Of a stretch of DNA of 5,897 bases, positions 5,453-5,897 are shown one piece after another. Position 1 is the first letter of the stretch, and each line of letters opens with the position of its first letter. Under the pieces are notes generated by a model, which was not told the DNA's origin, did not search any database, and saw nothing but the letters and a program-made list of their open reading frames with translations. Origin of the DNA: JAVVHH01 sp032249615 (GTDB taxonomy: Bacteria; Pseudomonadota; Alphaproteobacteria; Acetobacterales; Acetobacteraceae); assembly GCA_032249615.1 (NCBI GenBank), contig JAVVHH010000195.1:1-5897 (forward strand), read 5' to 3'. The translations under genes and the position numbers were made by a program.

Positions 5453-5897
5453 TGACCTCTGCCGTTGCATTGCCGGCCATGCAGGGCCGGCAGAAAGTAG
5501 CCGTGCTGATGCTGGCTTTGAGCCCTCAGCACAGTTCGAAGCTGATGGCCTTGTTGCACGAGGACGAAATCCGGGAGATTTCGAGTGCAATGGCCATGCT
5601 GGGCACGGTCCGGGCCGAAGTCGTGGAACGGCTTTGCAACGAGTTTGCCGACGGGATCGGTTTGCAAGGCAACGTCATGGGCTCGTTCGAGGCGACCGAG
5701 CTCCTTTTACAGCAGACTCTGCCGAAAGATCGCGCGCACCAGATCATGGAAGAGATCCGTGGGCCCGCTGGTCGGACCATGTGGGACAAGCTCGGCAACG
5801 TGAACGAGGCGGTTCTGGCGAACTATCTCAAAAACGAATACCCGCAGACCGTTGCCGTCGTACTTTCCAAGCTGAAGCCCGATCACGCGGGCCGGGT
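5452..5897 (+). CDS. fliG: Flagellar motor switch protein FliG, N-terminal part
   Basis: FliG is the rotor protein of the switch complex: its N-terminal domain binds the FliF tail, the middle binds FliM, and the C-terminal part (outside this window) meets the stator. The 148 codons seen, open at the window edge, read MTSAVALPAMQGRQKVAVLM and onward. Residues about 12-100 match the FliG N-terminal domain (QKVAVLMLAL, LLHEDEIREISSAMAMLGTV, VVERLCNEFADGI, ATELLLQQTLPKDRAHQIME). Residues about 117-148 open the middle domain (LGNVNEAVLANYLKNEYPQT, then VAVVLSKLKPDHAGRV). The EHPQ motif of enterobacterial FliG appears as EYPQ, which I recall as usual in alphaproteobacteria. The start is set by the GGAGG site and by the 1-base overlap with the fliF stop. 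A downstream Met at residue 10 would cut into little conserved sequence but lacks a ribosome site. Confidence 0.96.
   Translation, partial: MTSAVALPAMQGRQKVAVLMLALSPQHSSKLMALLHEDEIREISSAMAMLGTVRAEVVERLCNEFADGIGLQGNVMGSFEATELLLQQTLPKDRAHQIMEEIRGPAGRTMWDKLGNVNEAVLANYLKNEYPQTVAVVLSKLKPDHAGR

Noticed and set aside
3995..5590. Minus-strand open frame of 531 codons over fliF
   Set aside because: It mirrors the fliF codon pattern, gives no protein-like domain sequence, and crosses the fliF-fliG junction.

Overview
The window is a piece of a flagellar gene cluster from a high-GC bacterium, very probably an alphaproteobacterium. The family-level signatures (alphaproteobacterial-type FliF, FliG with an EYPQT motif, FliK ending in IDITA) and the regulatory signals agree with this: a perfect CtrA-type box TTAA-N7-TTAA, plus sigma-54 promoter elements. 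The design resembles the Caulobacter-type flagellar cascade. A Rhodospirillales/Acetobacteraceae-like host is a guess only.

Layout. Positions 1-909 (minus strand) hold the 5' three quarters or so of flgE, the hook protein gene, with an in-frame amber codon at codon 69. Positions 910-1116 are a divergent regulatory region. Plus-strand genes follow: fliK (hook-length control, about 1117-2688), flgD (hook cap, 2700-3368), a gap of 132 bp, an unrecognised 86-residue single-membrane-span protein (3501-3761), a short regulatory gap with a CtrA box and a palindrome, fliF (MS ring, 3851-5452), and the first 148 codons of fliG (rotor/switch, from 5452, running off the window end).

How the genes work together. 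FliF builds the MS ring on which FliG assembles as the rotor. FlgD caps the growing hook, FlgE is the hook subunit, and FliK measures and ends hook growth. The hook genes are thus grouped around one divergent promoter region and the ring/rotor genes form the next transcription unit.

The most interesting part is non-coding. Between flgE and fliK I find two divergent sigma-54-like -24/-12 elements. Exactly midway between them lie two related palindromes, 32 bp (about three helical turns) apart. Predicted start sites at about 929 (minus) and 1115 (plus) each have one palindrome centred 77 bp and the other 109 bp upstream, so the arrangement is mirror-symmetric. A near copy of one palindrome (16 of 17 bases) sits just upstream of the CtrA box before fliF. 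This suggests one activator or repressor (a FlbD-like enhancer-binding protein is the natural candidate) linking the early ring genes with the later hook genes. The second notable point is the amber codon in an otherwise intact flgE. All regulatory calls are read by eye and none has been tested.
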